From the NCBI RefSeq assembly GCF_900496995.4, contig NC_044029.1, forward strand, positions 1,116,001-1,180,000: a DNA stretch of 64,000 bases. The letters are read 5' to 3'. Both the position numbers and the translations under genes were made by a program. A model generated the notes under the pieces. The model was given only the letters and a program-made list of their open reading frames with translations. It made no database searches and was not told where the DNA came from. Of this stretch, positions 1-19,331 are shown one piece after another (the first letter of the stretch is position 1; the number at the start of each line of letters is the position of its first letter). The DNA comes from Aquila chrysaetos chrysaetos (Eukaryota; Chordata; Aves; Accipitriformes; Accipitridae).

Positions 1-368
<368 letters not shown>

Positions 369-430
369 GCCTCCTGCCGCAGCCCCTCCCCGGTTCCGGC
401 AGGCACCGAGGCAGCCCACGCAGACCCAAA

Positions 431-471
431 GGCTCTTTTAAGAGCCACTACGTGCACAATTAAAAGAGCTG
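431..471 (+). terminator. Histone 3' processing signal of H3 (stem-loop plus HDE)
   Basis: GGCTCTTTTAAGAGCC at 431-446 is a perfect 6-bp stem with a 4-nt loop, preceded by ACCCAAA. The purine-rich AAAAGAGCT at about 463-471 fits a histone downstream element that pairs with U7 snRNA. Cleavage between the two gives a non-polyadenylated mRNA (family knowledge). Confidence 0.95.
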
Positions 472-1334
472 TAACACTGTTTCTAAGTGGGCACACTTTG
501 AAAATAACAATGTTTTCTTATTTTTTTCTAGACTGTAGCATTTGATTTTATAGCCCTAGCTCTTTTTTTTTTTTTTTTAATTGTTATTTTACTATATTGC
601 CTGTGTATAAACATTTGTCTTTCATAAACCCCCTCAAGGCTCTAAATTTCCTGCTCTGCAATTCACCAGTGTGGTTTGCAACCAGTGGAGGGGAGCAACA
701 GGCACTTTATGAACACTGGGTTAGGAAGGAGAAAAAAAATTCAAGGGGGGGGGGGGGGGGGTGAGGTCAATATATTAAAGGATGGTGAGCAGAGAACATC
801 AGGCAGAATGGAGTTTTTTACATCGCTATGACTTTGCCGGAAAGCGAAACAGCTTTCAGGGAGAAGGGGGCAGGAACACACCACTCACTCTGGGACGGGC
901 CCAGGCTCAGGAACTCTGCACCTCAAACTCTTCAGGCTGGCTGGGTCTAGGCAAGAGCAGAAACTTCCTGCAACTCATTGGAATTGCATTACTGTTGAAC
1001 CCAGCTAAGGCAGTCTGTTTTAACAATCGTTAATTCCAGGAGCAAGAATATGTGTCTGAAAACATCGGTTTTGAGGCTGGCCTCAGAATGATAGATGATC
1101 ACGTTGAAAAGACAAGGCGTGTGAGGCTGCTTTCTCACAGCACAGAAGCATACCTAAGAAGGCCAAGAAACTATGATTGAAAAGTACTGTACACAGGAAT
1201 AACTATCAAGTTTGTCCAGATATGTTACCATTATTAATACAAAATTTTGGAAATATGGTTATGTATTTCTGTTTTGGTTTCAGTTGCAGAGGGGAAGAGA
1301 AAGACCCTGGTTCATCTTAATCTTTCACTAAGTG

Positions 1335-1337
<3 letters not shown>

Positions 1338-1368
<31 letters not shown>

Positions 1369-1750
1369 TTTCTTCTGTATGGGGGCAACTGATACTGGTA
1401 TGGGCTGGTTCAGCCACAGTGCCTGTCACGGGGGTTGGAGTGGCTGCAGTGCCTGTCACTTTTTTGTCAGATCCAGAGTCCTTCCCTTCCCCTTGAGGGT
1501 ACTGAATAGTGGTGAATGGGGCTTGAGAGGCATGGGCCAGGCCCCAGCATATTGCAGTGATTTTTGTCTCCCTGGAACTATCAGGGTGACAGCATACTTT
1601 TTCCAAATGTTGCACTAGTTTTTCAGGATTCTGCATTTGTTCAAGGGTGCAGTTCCAAAATACTGGAGATGCCCACTGACCATTTGCCCATACTACCCCA
1701 CACACTCTGCCACTCATAATTTTTCCAGCCTTGGGGCAGATCTCTGGGTG
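1338..1750 (-). mobile_element. Endogenous retrovirus gag-like fragment followed by an A tract
   Basis: On the minus strand an open frame of 117 codons (1364-1717) contains MQNPEKLVQHLEKVC, ICWGLAHA and a repeated TGTAATPTP-like proline/threonine stretch. This composition resembles the matrix/linker part of gag in avian endogenous retroviruses, judged from memory of the family and not from a search. The frame ends just before 28 consecutive A on the minus strand (T run at 1338-1365). No LTR, pol or env is seen nearby, so this is an isolated dead fragment. It may have been retroposed, or its own lysine-rich A-rich segment may have expanded. A chance ORF is the alternative. Confidence 0.45.
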
Positions 1751-1910
1751 ATCTTCTTAAATAGCTGTTTAAGCCTAAACAACCAACCGTATTCTTGGAA
1801 CCACAAAAAATAAACCACATGGATAAAGACAGGTGTTGTTAGGTTAGAGGTGACTGGGAAAGACAGGTGGATGGATACTGAGCAGAATTAAAAGTTGTGA
1901 GTGAAGGAAA

Positions 1911-1967
1911 AGCATATATATGTGTGTGTATACATATAGCATATGTACACATATGTGTATATACATT
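1911..1967. repeat. AT-rich dinucleotide microsatellite
   Basis: Imperfect alternation of TA, TG and CA dinucleotides (catatatatgtgtgtgtata and onward). It is simple sequence with no associated gene. Confidence 0.7.
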
Positions 1968-2828
1968 CATACCTACATTGTTATGCTGACTGTTAGTTGT
2001 ATCTACCATGCTTTACCTCCTGTGTATTGTTTCAGAAACACACCCTATGAAACTTCTTGCAGGATTCCCCACATGCCATACTCAAATACCTGAATTTTTA
2101 TTTCAGACTGACTTGGCTGGTCATATTTAGAGAAGGGTATTGGACAGGCCAGATAGCATTATCAAGGGCAGAGGAAAAGATGTGACAACAAAGAAGCAAA
2201 AACCATAGGAATCTGAATGTTTTATTTGTCAATGAATAAAAAAAGGTGACTTCTCCGAAATACTAAAACAGCTAGAGTCTGCAAGACTTGACACAATCAA
2301 CCAAGAAATTGAACTAGAGACCAACTGCAATTTCCTGACTAGAAAACTGTATTGAATCAACTGAACTATAGTAAACGTTGACCTTCTGATCCTTCTGTGG
2401 ACTCCTCTACTGCCTCCACCTTCTTTTTTTTATCATCAAACACAAAATACTTGTCCTCAATTCTCAAAAGCATATAAGTGTATTTCCGACAGGCCTGTCA
2501 TTGATCACAAAGCTGCCAAGGCCTGACGGCCACTTCCTTTCCCTCAGCTGTTTTGGTCCCCCCCAAAAGCCACAAAACTTTCCCCTGTGCCAGTGCTCTC
2601 CATTTATTTGGAAAATGGGAGGGGAGAATTCCCAGGAACACCCACCAGATTCTCTTCACTTCTACCAAGATGTCCTTTGTCCTATGCTCCAGCCTTTCCT
2701 CAAAGTCATAAAGCAAGCAAATAAAATTGAGACTATAAATGACAATTACACTAATTTCTTGAATTTCCCATTTTTATCCTTTGCATAAGGCTTATCTTCT
2801 TAGCACTTTAGTTTTATTCATCTCATAC

Positions 2829-2924
2829 TTAGAGAGGTAGGACTCTGAGATATCAAATACAATGTTAGGATTTTTAGAGAGGTAGGACTCTGAGATATCA
2901 AATACAATGTTAGGATTTTTAGAG
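2829..2924. repeat. 45-bp tandem duplication
   Basis: The block starting TTAGAGAGGTAGGACTCTGA occurs at 2829 and again, unchanged, 45 bp later, followed by the start of a third unit (2919-2924). The perfect identity suggests a recent replication-slippage event. The repeat is visible only as intergenic DNA. Confidence 0.9.
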
Positions 2925-3566
2925 TATATCCTAGTAAGAGCAACGGTAGAGTAAATTTACAGCTTTTTTTCTTTAATAAAAAGCTGTTTGAAGCTTTTTT
3001 CCCCAATGCCAACTCAGGTTATGCCTTCCACATTGCTTAAAAGTAAAAACACACACTGCTCCATAAAACTGTTGCAAAATAAAATATTTTACAGGAAGCA
3101 TCAAGCCTGGGGCAACTGCGGGGGATGAATTATCATAGGTTTTGTCCTACTCTTTTTTTAAAAAATTATAGCTCTTACCACTATCACTGAAGTATTTTTC
3201 ATTTACCTTGTCTGAGCATTTTTTCCAGTTTGTACAGTTACTTTTTCTGTATAGTCAATTAGACATTTCCAAGCCCCTCGCTATACAGCATGTAACAGTC
3301 TGCTCAAAAAAAATCAAACATTTTGAAACAAGTGCTTAGAAACGCTTATAAACATGTTTTCACTGGAATAGCAGTATCTGATTCCAAAGGCCTCTTGAGA
3401 ACAGAGTCCAGAGAAAGCAGATAAGCACAGACATAGGGAGGGTGGGAGAGAAACAAACTAAATGCTAGCGTTAGTACTTATGTGACAGCCCAAAAAATTT
3501 ACACTACCTTAGAAGAACTTCAGGATTTAGTCTTGTATCCAAGCATCAAAAAAAAAACCCGTGTCA

Positions 3567-3604
3567 CAGCTCTCCTGTGCAATGTGGTGGCTCTTAAAAG
3601 AGCC
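3567..3604 (-). terminator. Histone 3' processing signal of H3
   Basis: The stem-loop at 3589-3604 reads GGCTCTTTTAAGAGCC on the minus strand. The downstream element GAGAGCTG lies at 3567-3574 on the same strand. Confidence 0.95.
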
Positions 3605-3629
3605 TTTAGGGTGGGTGAATGAAGGATAA

Positions 3630-3650
3630 CGGGGGGGGGGGGGGGGGGGG
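3630..3650 (-). repeat. 21-nt C tract in the H3 3' UTR
   Basis: There are 21 consecutive G on the plus strand, so the mRNA of the H3 at 3665-4075 would carry 21 C between its stop codon and its stem-loop. None of the other histone 3' UTRs in the window has such a tract. Its exact length may be uncertain because homopolymers are error-prone. Confidence 0.85.
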
Positions 3651-3664
3651 CCGCGGCAGGAGGC

Positions 3665-4202
<538 letters not shown>

Positions 4203-4214
4203 ATACTTTCGAAT

Positions 4215-5578
4215 TCGAAAAGCGCGCCTCGGAAGGGCGCCTTTTCGCCAACCGCCCTCACCCTCCCTCCGCCTTGCACTCGCCGCTCTTGTTTTCGGTT
4301 TTATATATTTCTTGTAGCAATTTTTTATAGTGTATCTCGAAAATGAAAACCTGTAATAAAAAGTGTTCAAAAGGGAAATGCATAGTTGTAAATTTTGCTG
4401 TCCTGAACGTGTAGAAGGTTCATGTTCATTTTGTTTTAACTCACTGAGGCTTGAACTTTGAAAAATAAGTGTTGTACAGGGTTTCATCAATAGGATTCCT
4501 TATAACGGTATTTTGGGGCTGGCTTGGGGTTTGTTTTTGGATGGTTGTTTTTTGGGGGGTTGCAGTGGGGGGGCTTTTTTTTTTTTTTTTTTTTTTATTT
4601 TTGGCAGGGGCAGGGAGTTGTTTCCTGCTTTTGGTTTTTGTTTTTTACCTAGAGTAACTTTAATCTGGAAACAGTAGAAAGGAATACCATAGCTGGTACA
4701 ACAAATGCTTTTGGATTGAGGTGAATTCACATGAAAATGCAATAGTTCAAGGGATAGTGTTTTCAACAAGATTAAATTTCTTTCAGCCCAAGTAGTATTC
4801 CCAGGCTGTTGCTTGCTGATATACAAACTTCTAGTCCGTTTCCATTTTTTCTACTGTGTTCTTCTGCTGTTTTGCTAGCCAGGAGAGCTCTCAGAGCCTG
4901 AGCAGAGAAGAGTTGGCAGGTGAAGGGAAAACTGCTGCTGACCCTGGATACAGAAAACTGCTCTGGCTTCAGCAGCCATTAAAAGAAAAAGCTTCCTAAG
5001 CTTCAACTCACTGGATGCACAAAGAATAACAGACGGCTCCCTAAAAAGCAGTCAGACAACAGACTTGGGATCATTCTGGTATTTAAGTTTTTATGAGAAG
5101 GGGCTCAGGGGGTGACCAGCTGTGACACCTCCCACCCTGCTCGCATACATTTCCACGTGCCGAGAGCATCATTACAGGGATAACATAACTTAAATACGTA
5201 TCTACTGCTACTATTTACTCAATCAGTGGAAAAATACAGACCGGGAGAGATGGCTGCAGGGCTATGTGTACCTACCTCAGAGCCCGGCCAGCTCACCAGC
5301 TCAAAACAGTATAAGTTTATAGTGTTTTGGTATTTAGCTCGTTTTTTCAAGGAATAAACAAAAGAAGTCATTGAATTCTAATTGCACAGATACTGAAATC
5401 AATAGCTTTGAGTTTTACTAACTTACTTAATATCTACTTAACCTGCTAACAATATGCATTTAATTATCAAGTACTTAATCCTAAGAACTACCTATATAGT
5501 AACTTACAAAAGATGCGATAAATTATCAGAAACGAAGTTTAAAGAAATTCGCTTTCTTTTTACCAGTTTTGAAGCAAT
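4215..5578. other. Intergenic region between H3 and H4
   Basis: Mostly AT-rich sequence with a T22 run (about 4575-4596) in a G/T-rich stretch. No gene, RNA gene or repeat family was recognised. Confidence 0.6.
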
Positions 5579-5620
5579 ACAACTCTTTTCCAGATTAAGT
5601 GGGTGGCTCTTAAAAGAGCC
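5579..5620 (-). terminator. Histone 3' processing signal of H4
   Basis: The minus-strand stem-loop GGCTCTTTTAAGAGCC is at 5605-5620, with a downstream element GAAAAGAGTTG at about 5579-5590. This H4 uses the UUUA loop, unlike the other four H4 genes, which use UUUC. Confidence 0.95.
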
Positions 5621-5661
5621 TTTGGGTTCTCGAGGTGGTCGGTCGGGGAGCGAAGAGGCGT

Positions 5662-11600
<5,939 letters not shown>

Positions 11601-11689
11601 TAAGGATGCAGCAGTTGAGAAAGCCACCACAACGCCCAGGCCCTGTCCAGGTCAGACCAGTCATTTCCCAGCCTGTGCCAATGCAAGTA

Positions 11690-12480
11690 GCTATTCTGCT
11701 TCAGATGCAGAACTTTGCACTTCTCTCTGACAAATTGTGCAAGATTTCTTTTGGCCCGTACCTCAAGTTTATTAAAGTTCCTTTTAACTGAGTGTCTTAC
11801 TTTTGACTCTTTCTACCTTTTTAATTTAGTATCATCCACACATGCTAAGGCTACCTTCTCTCTTATCATCCAGGTCATTCCAGAAAACACAAAATGATAT
11901 CAAGTATTTGGCCCTGAGGCATTCTTTTCTTTACTGGTTGCCCGCAGACACTAAGTTGTTAACTACAGCCCTTTGACCCTGTACTACAGACAATTTTCAA
12001 ACATCTAACAGCCTGCTGATCCTGCCCATACTCCCTCAGATCCCAAATGAGAATGCTATGGAAGATGGTTCCAAAAATATTACTAAATGCAAAGTGTATT
12101 GCATCCAGCACTCCTCCCTTGCCTACACAGATACTCTCTAATCTATACTTCTGTGATAATTACTAGTAATTAGACATCAGTAATTTTTGTTGCCCTCCAC
12201 CCATCATCAAGAGTCAACAAAACCTATTTTATTTCTGATAGTTGCTCCTAGTCTCACTGATTCTTGGAGACCCTGCTACCTTCCCAAGTAAAATTTTCTA
12301 CTCCATATTAGAAATTATTTCCTTACTGCTAACTTGCTGCAGCAAAGAACATTAGTTCCTGTACTTCCTACAATGTACACTGAGGAAAGATGACTTCCTT
12401 CCTCTTCATGCTTTAAGTGTTTGAGAAGAAATTTTGGTTTTTCAGCCTTCTTTCTGAGTCAGGGAACTCCAACAGTATGT
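11690..12480 (-). mobile_element. Ancient, degraded CR1 LINE fragment
   Basis: Read on the plus strand, successive blocks match the reverse complement of CR1 in the right order: a GCAGAACTTTGCACTTCTC block, ATCATCCAGGTCATTCC, GGCCCTGAGGCATT, ACTGGTTGCCCGCAGAC, then GAATGCTATGGAAGATGGTT and a block on failed extension of the reading frame. The copy is heavily mutated with no open frame. It lies on the minus strand and belongs to the ORF2-proximal part. The assignment rests on recall of CR1 consensus wording. Confidence 0.6.
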
Positions 12481-12539
12481 GCCTTTCCATTACAGAATAG
12501 TTCCTAGATGTCTCTGCTAAGTACTGTTGCACTCTTCCA

Positions 12540-13100
12540 TTTATTCTCTTATTGTTCACTTCTCATTACCTGAAGTTCAGTACTAAAAACTAGGCCTAAA
12601 ACTCCAAGTGAGACTATACCATTCCTGACTACAGAGGAAGATCTTGTTCATCTGTCTTGCAGATGTTGTCATTGTGTTCCTTTCCTAATACCTAGTAACC
12701 GACTGTTGTTGATTCATTGTCAAGTTATAACTATAACCTGAAGATCCAGATCTACTCAGGTGCTAGTCAACTGCTACTGTCCAATATTTATAAAACTGCT
12801 ATATTTCTTTCCAGGTGAAGTATCTTACACATTTTTGAAGACAGTGTCTCCAATTTATCAGGCATTTTTGAATACATAAACTGTCCTCCATCATTCTAGC
12901 ATTTCTTTGCTTGTTGGTACCCATAGCACTTCTATACAGGCCCTGTAGACTATAATTGAGATCATGAATAAAATTATACCAGGCCTAGGATAGATCCCTG
13001 CAGAACTCTCTTTGACACAGCATTTTAATTTCATAGTTGACAATCATAAACATTTAAATATAACTTTCTACCCAAGGGGGTGGGGGGGGGAGGTGTGCTA
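12540..13100 (-). mobile_element. Second degraded CR1 fragment
   Basis: The order of CR1-like blocks starts again here: an AGTACTAAAAACTAGGCCTA-like block, CAGATGTTGTCATTGTG, a GAAGATCCAGATCTACTCAG block, then AGATCATGAATAAAATTATA and ATCCCTGCAGAACTCTC. This suggests a second copy in the same minus orientation next to the first. It is strongly diverged. Confidence 0.5.
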
Positions 13101-13104
13101 GACC

Positions 13105-14470
13105 AAGTTTCCCTGATTATTAGTTTCACTTCTAATATTTTTCTAAAATGAAATAAAATGGAACAGAGAGAAAATCTGCAGTGTATCAGCCAGCTCTATG
13201 GAAGCATTGCATCCTCTGCCGAGACTCTTTCTAAAGTTAATTTTGGAGCAAGCCAGTTAAACACGGTTTTAGTTCTTCCCTTATGTCTTAGAAAGTGATG
13301 TCTGGTTTGAGTGCTAAAAATTCTTGGGTTTATTCATATCTTTCTTGAATTTGGCTGAACTGGTAATTAGTACAACTCGATATCAATGAGCTATTCCTTC
13401 CCCAGGGTGTGCTGAGTCTGTAAACCTGAGCAATGCATAAATCTGTAACCCAGAATGCCTTATTATGTGCTTAGCTCTTGCCCATATTCTTCAGATACCT
13501 GGAGAGTAACAGTGTGCCTGCACAGGCTGGGTGCACAGGTGGGTCTACTGCATATTATCACAGGTAAGCTTCCAGCATCCTATTTCCCTTCACTCAGCAT
13601 GAAGGGCTAGAACTACCTTTGATAGCTTAGGAAATGGCATCTACTAACATGTACATCCTGAGTGACACTGAAGGGGTAGGACGTAGATTTTCTATACTGA
13701 TGGCCTAGTTTCAATTTCTATCTCTGACTGAATCAGTATTTGCAGTCTGACTCACAAAAAAAGAATTGTCATTTGACTGTTGTGCACCTGGGAGAATAGA
13801 CAGCTCGTAACATAGGTTCAGATATCACATTTCAATTTTTCCAGGCACTCAGTGAGAGTTACGGGTAGGGTTACATTTCCTCGCTTTTGCTTGCAGGTCC
13901 CTATATTTCTTTGTCTTTCTGCATTTACCTGCTTCCTCTTTTTCTTCAACTGAAAATAATACAAAGTCAATTGGTCTACATAACCTAGTAGAACAGAATC
14001 CTGCTTATAACTGGGATTCCTATGTGTAGTACTACTATTACTACTAATGATAATTCTCAGTCCCAGGGATGCATGGAGAGATGTAAAATTTGATTAAAAG
14101 AGGATCTCTGATCCAAAGGCTTTCAGAAGCTGGAAGGAATATTTTGATGCTTTAAGCTGTCATTTTCTGCACAGACAAGGAGATTTTGAGGCTGATTCAT
14201 TAAAATGCACAGCACTTCTTTTTTGCTGGTTGGCAAATACTTAGCAAGTATGTCGGGCAGGAGAGTCACCTCTCCCTACATTTTAATCACCCTAGAATGT
14301 AGATATTTTTTTTTTTTAGAGTGGCAGTTTTGCTGAGACTCTGACTAGCCTTAACAAGTCCTACAGTCATGGACAACATGATCACTGAGCCAAGTCAGGG
14401 TAGCTCAAACTGGTCTTGACAAGCCTTGAAACTAAGGGCTGTGTGAGAGTTAATGTTTTTGCAGCTACCT
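13105..14470. other. Gene-free interval
   Basis: AT-rich DNA between CR1 fragments. I see no gene or known element. Confidence 0.55.
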
Positions 14471-14579
14471 TTATTTAACTACCAAAATTTAAAAAACAGC
14501 AGGAGTGCCATTCAAGGTTAATCACATAGGTTTCACAAATTAACCTAGAGAGGTAGTATTTGCAAAACAGTACTGAGGG

Positions 14580-15035
14580 AAATGATAGTTTCCCTCCAGT
14601 TAGCACTGGTGAGACCCATCTGGAGTGCTGGGTCCAGTTCTGGGCTCCCCAGTGCAACAGAGACGTGGACATAAATGGAGTGAGACCAGCAAAGGGCCAC
14701 AAAAATGATTAAGGGACTGGATCATCTCTCATATGAGGAGAGGCTGAAAGAGCTGAGACTGTTCAGCCAGAAGAAGAGAAGGCTCAGAGGAGCCTTATCT
14801 ATGTGTACAGATGCCTGATGGGGGGAGTAAAGGAGACAGAACCAGTCTCTTCTCAGTACCACCCAGGATAGGAGGCAATGGGCACAAATTGAAACACAGG
14901 AAATTCTGCTTAAACATAAGGAAGAATTTTTTGGAACAGGCTGCCCAGAGAAGGTGTAGTGTCTCCGTGCTCTAGCTGACCCTTCTTTGAGCATGGGGGT
15001 AGGACCTACTGCATTAGGTGTTAGGTACTTTTTTT
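14580..15035 (+). mobile_element. CR1 LINE 3' fragment
   Basis: Clear CR1 3' region in sense orientation: CATCTGGAGTGCTGGGTCCA, GTTCTGGGCTCCCCAGTGCA, GGAGAGGCTGAAAGAGCTGA, GTTCAGCCAGAAGAAGAGAA, GGCAATGGGCACAAATTGAA, GGAACAGGCTGCCCAGAGAA and CTTCTTTGAGCATGGGGGTA appear in the family order. CR1 is the dominant LINE in birds. The copy is 5' truncated, as is usual for CR1, has indels and no open frame, and seems to lack the terminal ATTCTATG-type repeats. Confidence 0.9.
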
Positions 15036-15039
15036 TTAG

Positions 15040-18000
15040 GAGGTCTGATTGCCCTAACACTGAAATACTTGTCAGTATATTTTTGTTAGCTTAGTTGAAG
15101 TATGTGTCTAAAAGGATACAGGCTTCTTTATTAATGACAGCCCTTTGACATCTTAACTCTTCCCTACTATATAAACTTTACAATTGCTGAATCAGCACTG
15201 TCAATATAGTTGTAGCATGCCAGAGACTTGACTAATGTTTTTTGACCTTGGTATTGTGTTTTTATTATTAATATTTAGAGTGATTACCTGAATGTCTGCA
15301 AAATCATTCTTTGTCAAGAAGATATCATGCTTCAATTAAAAGTTTGTAATTTCTCTGGGTCTTCACCAGGCTAACAATAGTAATTGTAATCAAATGAGTG
15401 TAGGCTTTCAGCTAAATTTGGCTAATCATCTTATCTGGATTGTTTCCTGCAGTCTGAATGTCTAATTTGCCTCTATTTGTCTAATGTCTATCTGTTTCTC
15501 CTCCATGTGGAGCTTCTGTCTTGATAAGAAAAAAGTCAAGTGTTTTCTCTGCTATACAGTTTTAGGAGTGAGTTCTTGTGTTATCTGTGAACTATTTTTG
15601 TTGTGAAGATCCTTGCATCGGAAAATACACTGGCAATTTGTAAGATCTTCTGTAATCTGCAGTAGCACCTATATTGCTAGGCAAGGAAGGAAGCTGGGGC
15701 ATGTCGTGTGATGATGCATGGAAAGAAGGTTTTGCTTTGGGGAAGTAAGATATGCATTTTAAGGAGGGATAAGAAATTGGTTTGAGGTCCTGAGGAGGAG
15801 ATAAACAGAGCCTGCATTTGGACAGGGTGCTTGGAAAGGAAAACTGGGAGAACTTTCAATCTTTGCTGTTTGATTCAAATTTAATATAGAAAAGAATCAT
15901 ATTTAGATATTTGTCTCTTCACATGGAAACTGCAAACAATTTTTATTACCAGCTCACTCTCAAATTTTTTTTTCAAGTAGTGTTGCTTGGCAGGAAGAAA
16001 AGTTCTCTGTCAGGTTGCAAAACTGTTCCATATTCTACCACTGATTTGCTAAGTTATGTGATGAGATGCTTGCTTTGCTTTGTCTTTTTCTCTTATCTGT
16101 AAAACAACCCGGGCAATATCAATGCTATTTGTAAGGTAGATAGTGATTGATGTCTCTAAAAACTGAGAATTGTTATTTGATCCAGTGTTGCATTTAACAG
16201 CTATTTCCAGCAATGCAAACCTGAAAATTGTTCAAAGCTTCTGACAAGTTTATTTCATCCAATTAATTAGAAAATGTCATTGCTGGGGCCAGAGGGAGCG
16301 GAATAACCCTAGCAAAGCCTTCCCTTTTCACACCACCTCCTAGCTCTAAAGCCTTTCTCTTTAAAAAAAGATCGCCTTTTGCAGAAATGGTTGGTAAGAC
16401 CAGGAAAATTGTCACTGCTCAGAAGTAGGCCAGGAACAATTCTCTGTGCAGAACAGAGCCAGTGTGATGGTTGAGGAATAGATACAATAAAGGATGCTGA
16501 CACATAATGCCGGAGGCCAGCTGCCAAGTCTTCCAGCGTCTCAGACTACTAGGAAAAAGCAAAGAACTTCAGAAGTGCAGCTCAGAATAGGGAGCAGGGA
16601 ACCGTTTAAAAGACATGCAGATTTACACGGACGCATCCAGAACTAAATGTGGGAGAAGTCCTAAATTCTGCTCTTCGAAATCCTCAGATAACAACCTTCT
16701 TCATCTGCTTTCCTTATAAAAACAGAGACGATCTTGTCCCTTTAAAACTTGTCACAGCGCAGGGACAGCAACCCCTACGTGCTGTGGATGGAGTTCAAGT
16801 GACTGCCGCTACTTAGGGAGCGAGCTCTGTGGGCTCTTCTCCCATCTCTTTCCACCTCCCGTCTTTATCTATGATCTGCAGCGGTTTAGGGGGAAGGGAA
16901 GGAAATCTCTCCTCTTCCGGTGGACTCAGAACAGGTTTACAAAGAGCAAACTTGAAGGGAAACTTGCCCAGATGTGTGGACGAGAGGGGTGGAGCTGGTG
17001 AAGAGGATCCCCCCCCCCGGGCCTACAACTGCACTCTTGCACCAGTGGGTACTGTCCACTCCCAGTTGCTCCCAGCTGCTCCCAGCTGCTCCCAGCTTCC
17101 TGACCAGAGTGTAATTAACCAGAGTCGTAGAGCTCTAACACCAAATCGTCAAAGCTACAGAGATCAAGGCACATTAAACTTCTTTCAGTCCTTACTCCCA
17201 GAAGAATGTGCATTACAGATAGCTGACAACCCTTCCCGGCTCTGTCTTTTGTATCACTTACAGTCTGATTCTGCTTTATGCCCATCTCCGTTCACCTAAC
17301 CTGGAAAATAAGCATAATGCCCTTATCTTGCCACAAGGAACTAGCTTTTTACCTGTCAGGAACATATTCCTCCTATTCATTTGGGTTACCAGCCTGAGCG
17401 GTCAAACTCTATGGCTACGGTGGATTTGGTCTAGTTGCTTATGTGGGACCGATGTCACATTCACAAGAAGCGTGGCAGATTCCACAGCCCACTTCAGTAT
17501 GCCTTTCACTCTGGTTTTTACTGTGGGGTGCTGAAAAGCCCAATTTTTCCCTTTCTCTGCTTTTCCTTTCCTCCTCTTCAAAGTATTTGTTAGCTGGCCT
17601 GCACACAGACACAACAAAATAAAAATAGAACTAAAAGTGAATATGAAAAATTGACAGTTCATTGTTTTCACTTTTGTTATTCTAATGTATTTAATTTATC
17701 CTTGCCATTTTAATCTATCTCATTTCACCTAAAACTACTTACTATTAAGTATAACTTAATTGTGTCTTCACCATTTAATGTATGAAAATAAATGCCAGGG
17801 CCTTTTGCAACATACTACTTGTCTTCTAGAATCTCAAATTCATGTGTGCTAGAAGAGATGCTTCTTTGCTGACACAGTCCACTGACGTTTTGCATGACAA
17901 GTTTTTACAAAGTACAATGGGGCAAAATATTAGGTTTGGGCTTAATTTGTTCTTTTCAATCAAGGAAAAAAAAATCTGGCTGCTTTTTAATTAGAAGCCA

Positions 18001-19150
18001 GTTCAGGCTTTTGTCTTCTGATTTAATCAAAAATTATCCCAAACTATTCCTAGCAGTCCTTAAAAAATTTAATTAATTTCTCTTGTCACTTTGTGAGGCT
18101 TAATAATTAAGTGGGATCATAATAATTAAAGCTGATTCTGATTTATGAGGATTGTCTGCAAATTATTTCAATGAATATCTGAGGGTTTGGATGGAAACCT
18201 AAATTGGCGAGTGTTTTCCTTTAAAGAAGAGAATGGCAGATTTTATGAAACCTATAAAAAAAAAAAAGACAAAAAACCCCAACAACTTGTGTCCAAATAT
18301 TTATAGGTAAAATTGAAGCTGAAGCATTCTGTTCACGCAGGCCAAATTTCCACATTATTTAATTTATTTGAGAGAATCGAGGCTTCAGCAGGCTCCATTA
18401 ATGTTTAAGTAGCATACGGTACATATTAGTGTATCTATACGTGATTGACATTTTTACCCTGTAAGTCTGCTTCTGACTTCTGTATGTCTTAAAGAATAAT
18501 AGTATACACTACTGTAACTGAGAAAGCGTTAAACTAGCAGTTTATCCGGAATTTATATGCATTAACTAGGCATTGACAGCTTCATTTTGTAAACAGAGAC
18601 TATTTGTAAAAATATCAAAATCTTGCTGTTCACTTAGAGAACTCCGCAAAAAATGCAGAGCCCTGACAAGTTCCAGACACTTTTCAACAGTATATATATT
18701 CCTCTGAAGGTGTCTTATTTTCCTGAAACTCGAAATTCTGTAGAAATACTGTATCCTTAATAGTTAAAGATATGGTTAAGGGAGCCGATTCTTTATCCAT
18801 ATTCAAAGCTCAGCCATGAAATTGTGTTACTTCCTTCTCTTTGAAATCAATTTACGACAAAAATACCGAGGCTGCCCCCTCGGTTTCTATCCCAATCTGG
18901 AGAAAAGCCCCTAAAGAATAAGCCTGCCTTACGGGGGAGACTTTTTATCTACGGGTTTTATTTTAATTTAGAAGGAAAAACAAAAGTTTGCCGTTGCCGG
19001 GGTCTCCCTGCCTTCACAACGCGGCGTTAAACACATCTTTTCTCTCTCATCTGGGGTCCCAACAGCAAGAAATTCCCCCGAATGAAAGTCCACCGTCTTC
19101 TCTTCGCTCCCCGAAGAAGCTGGGGTGATTTCGTGGCACGCATTTTACAA
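15040..19150. other. Gene-free interval upstream of H1
   Basis: About 4.1 kb without a recognised gene. A 10-bp CCCAGCTGCT-type tandem repeat (17061-17100) and a short C8 run near 17010 are the only structures noted. Confidence 0.55.
17061..17100. repeat. 10-bp tandem repeat, 4 units
   Basis: Four consecutive copies of CCCAGYTGCT, the last ending in TTCC, form a short minisatellite. Confidence 0.85.
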
Positions 19151-19175
19151 AAAATATGAATTTATAACTCCGAAG

Positions 19176-19268
19176 AAACACAGACTCGGAGGACGAAAAG
19201 CTCTTCCTGGCTAACAGTTAGGCGGGCTCTGCAAAGCACCAATCACAGATCACCGCTTCGCTATAAAT
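19176..19268 (+). promoter_or_regulatory. H1 promoter: AC box, CCAAT and TATA
   Basis: AAACACAG (19176-19183) is the H1-specific AC box. A CCAAT box sits in GCACCAATCACAG (19239-19243), and CTATAAAT at 19261-19268 is the TATA box, 64 bp before the ATG. This three-part order is the known S-phase H1 promoter layout. Confidence 0.9.
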
Positions 19269-19331
19269 TCAGGCATCGGGGTTACTGTAGCCCAATTACT
19301 TTCTTTTGATTAGGAAGAAGTCTCTGCAGCG

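Larger units (their letters stand above)
472..3566. other. Intergenic region between two convergent H3 genes
   Basis: No histone or other intact gene is visible. The region holds a G17 run (745-761), an ERV gag-like remnant with an adjoining 28-nt T run (1338-1750), a TATATG/TGTATA microsatellite (about 1911-1967) and a 45-bp tandem duplication (2829-2924). The rest is AT-rich and unrecognised. Confidence 0.7.

Noticed and set aside
2501-2788. Overlapping ORFs on both strands at 2.5-2.8 kb
   Set aside because: Short, unlike any known protein, and in AT-rich intergenic DNA.
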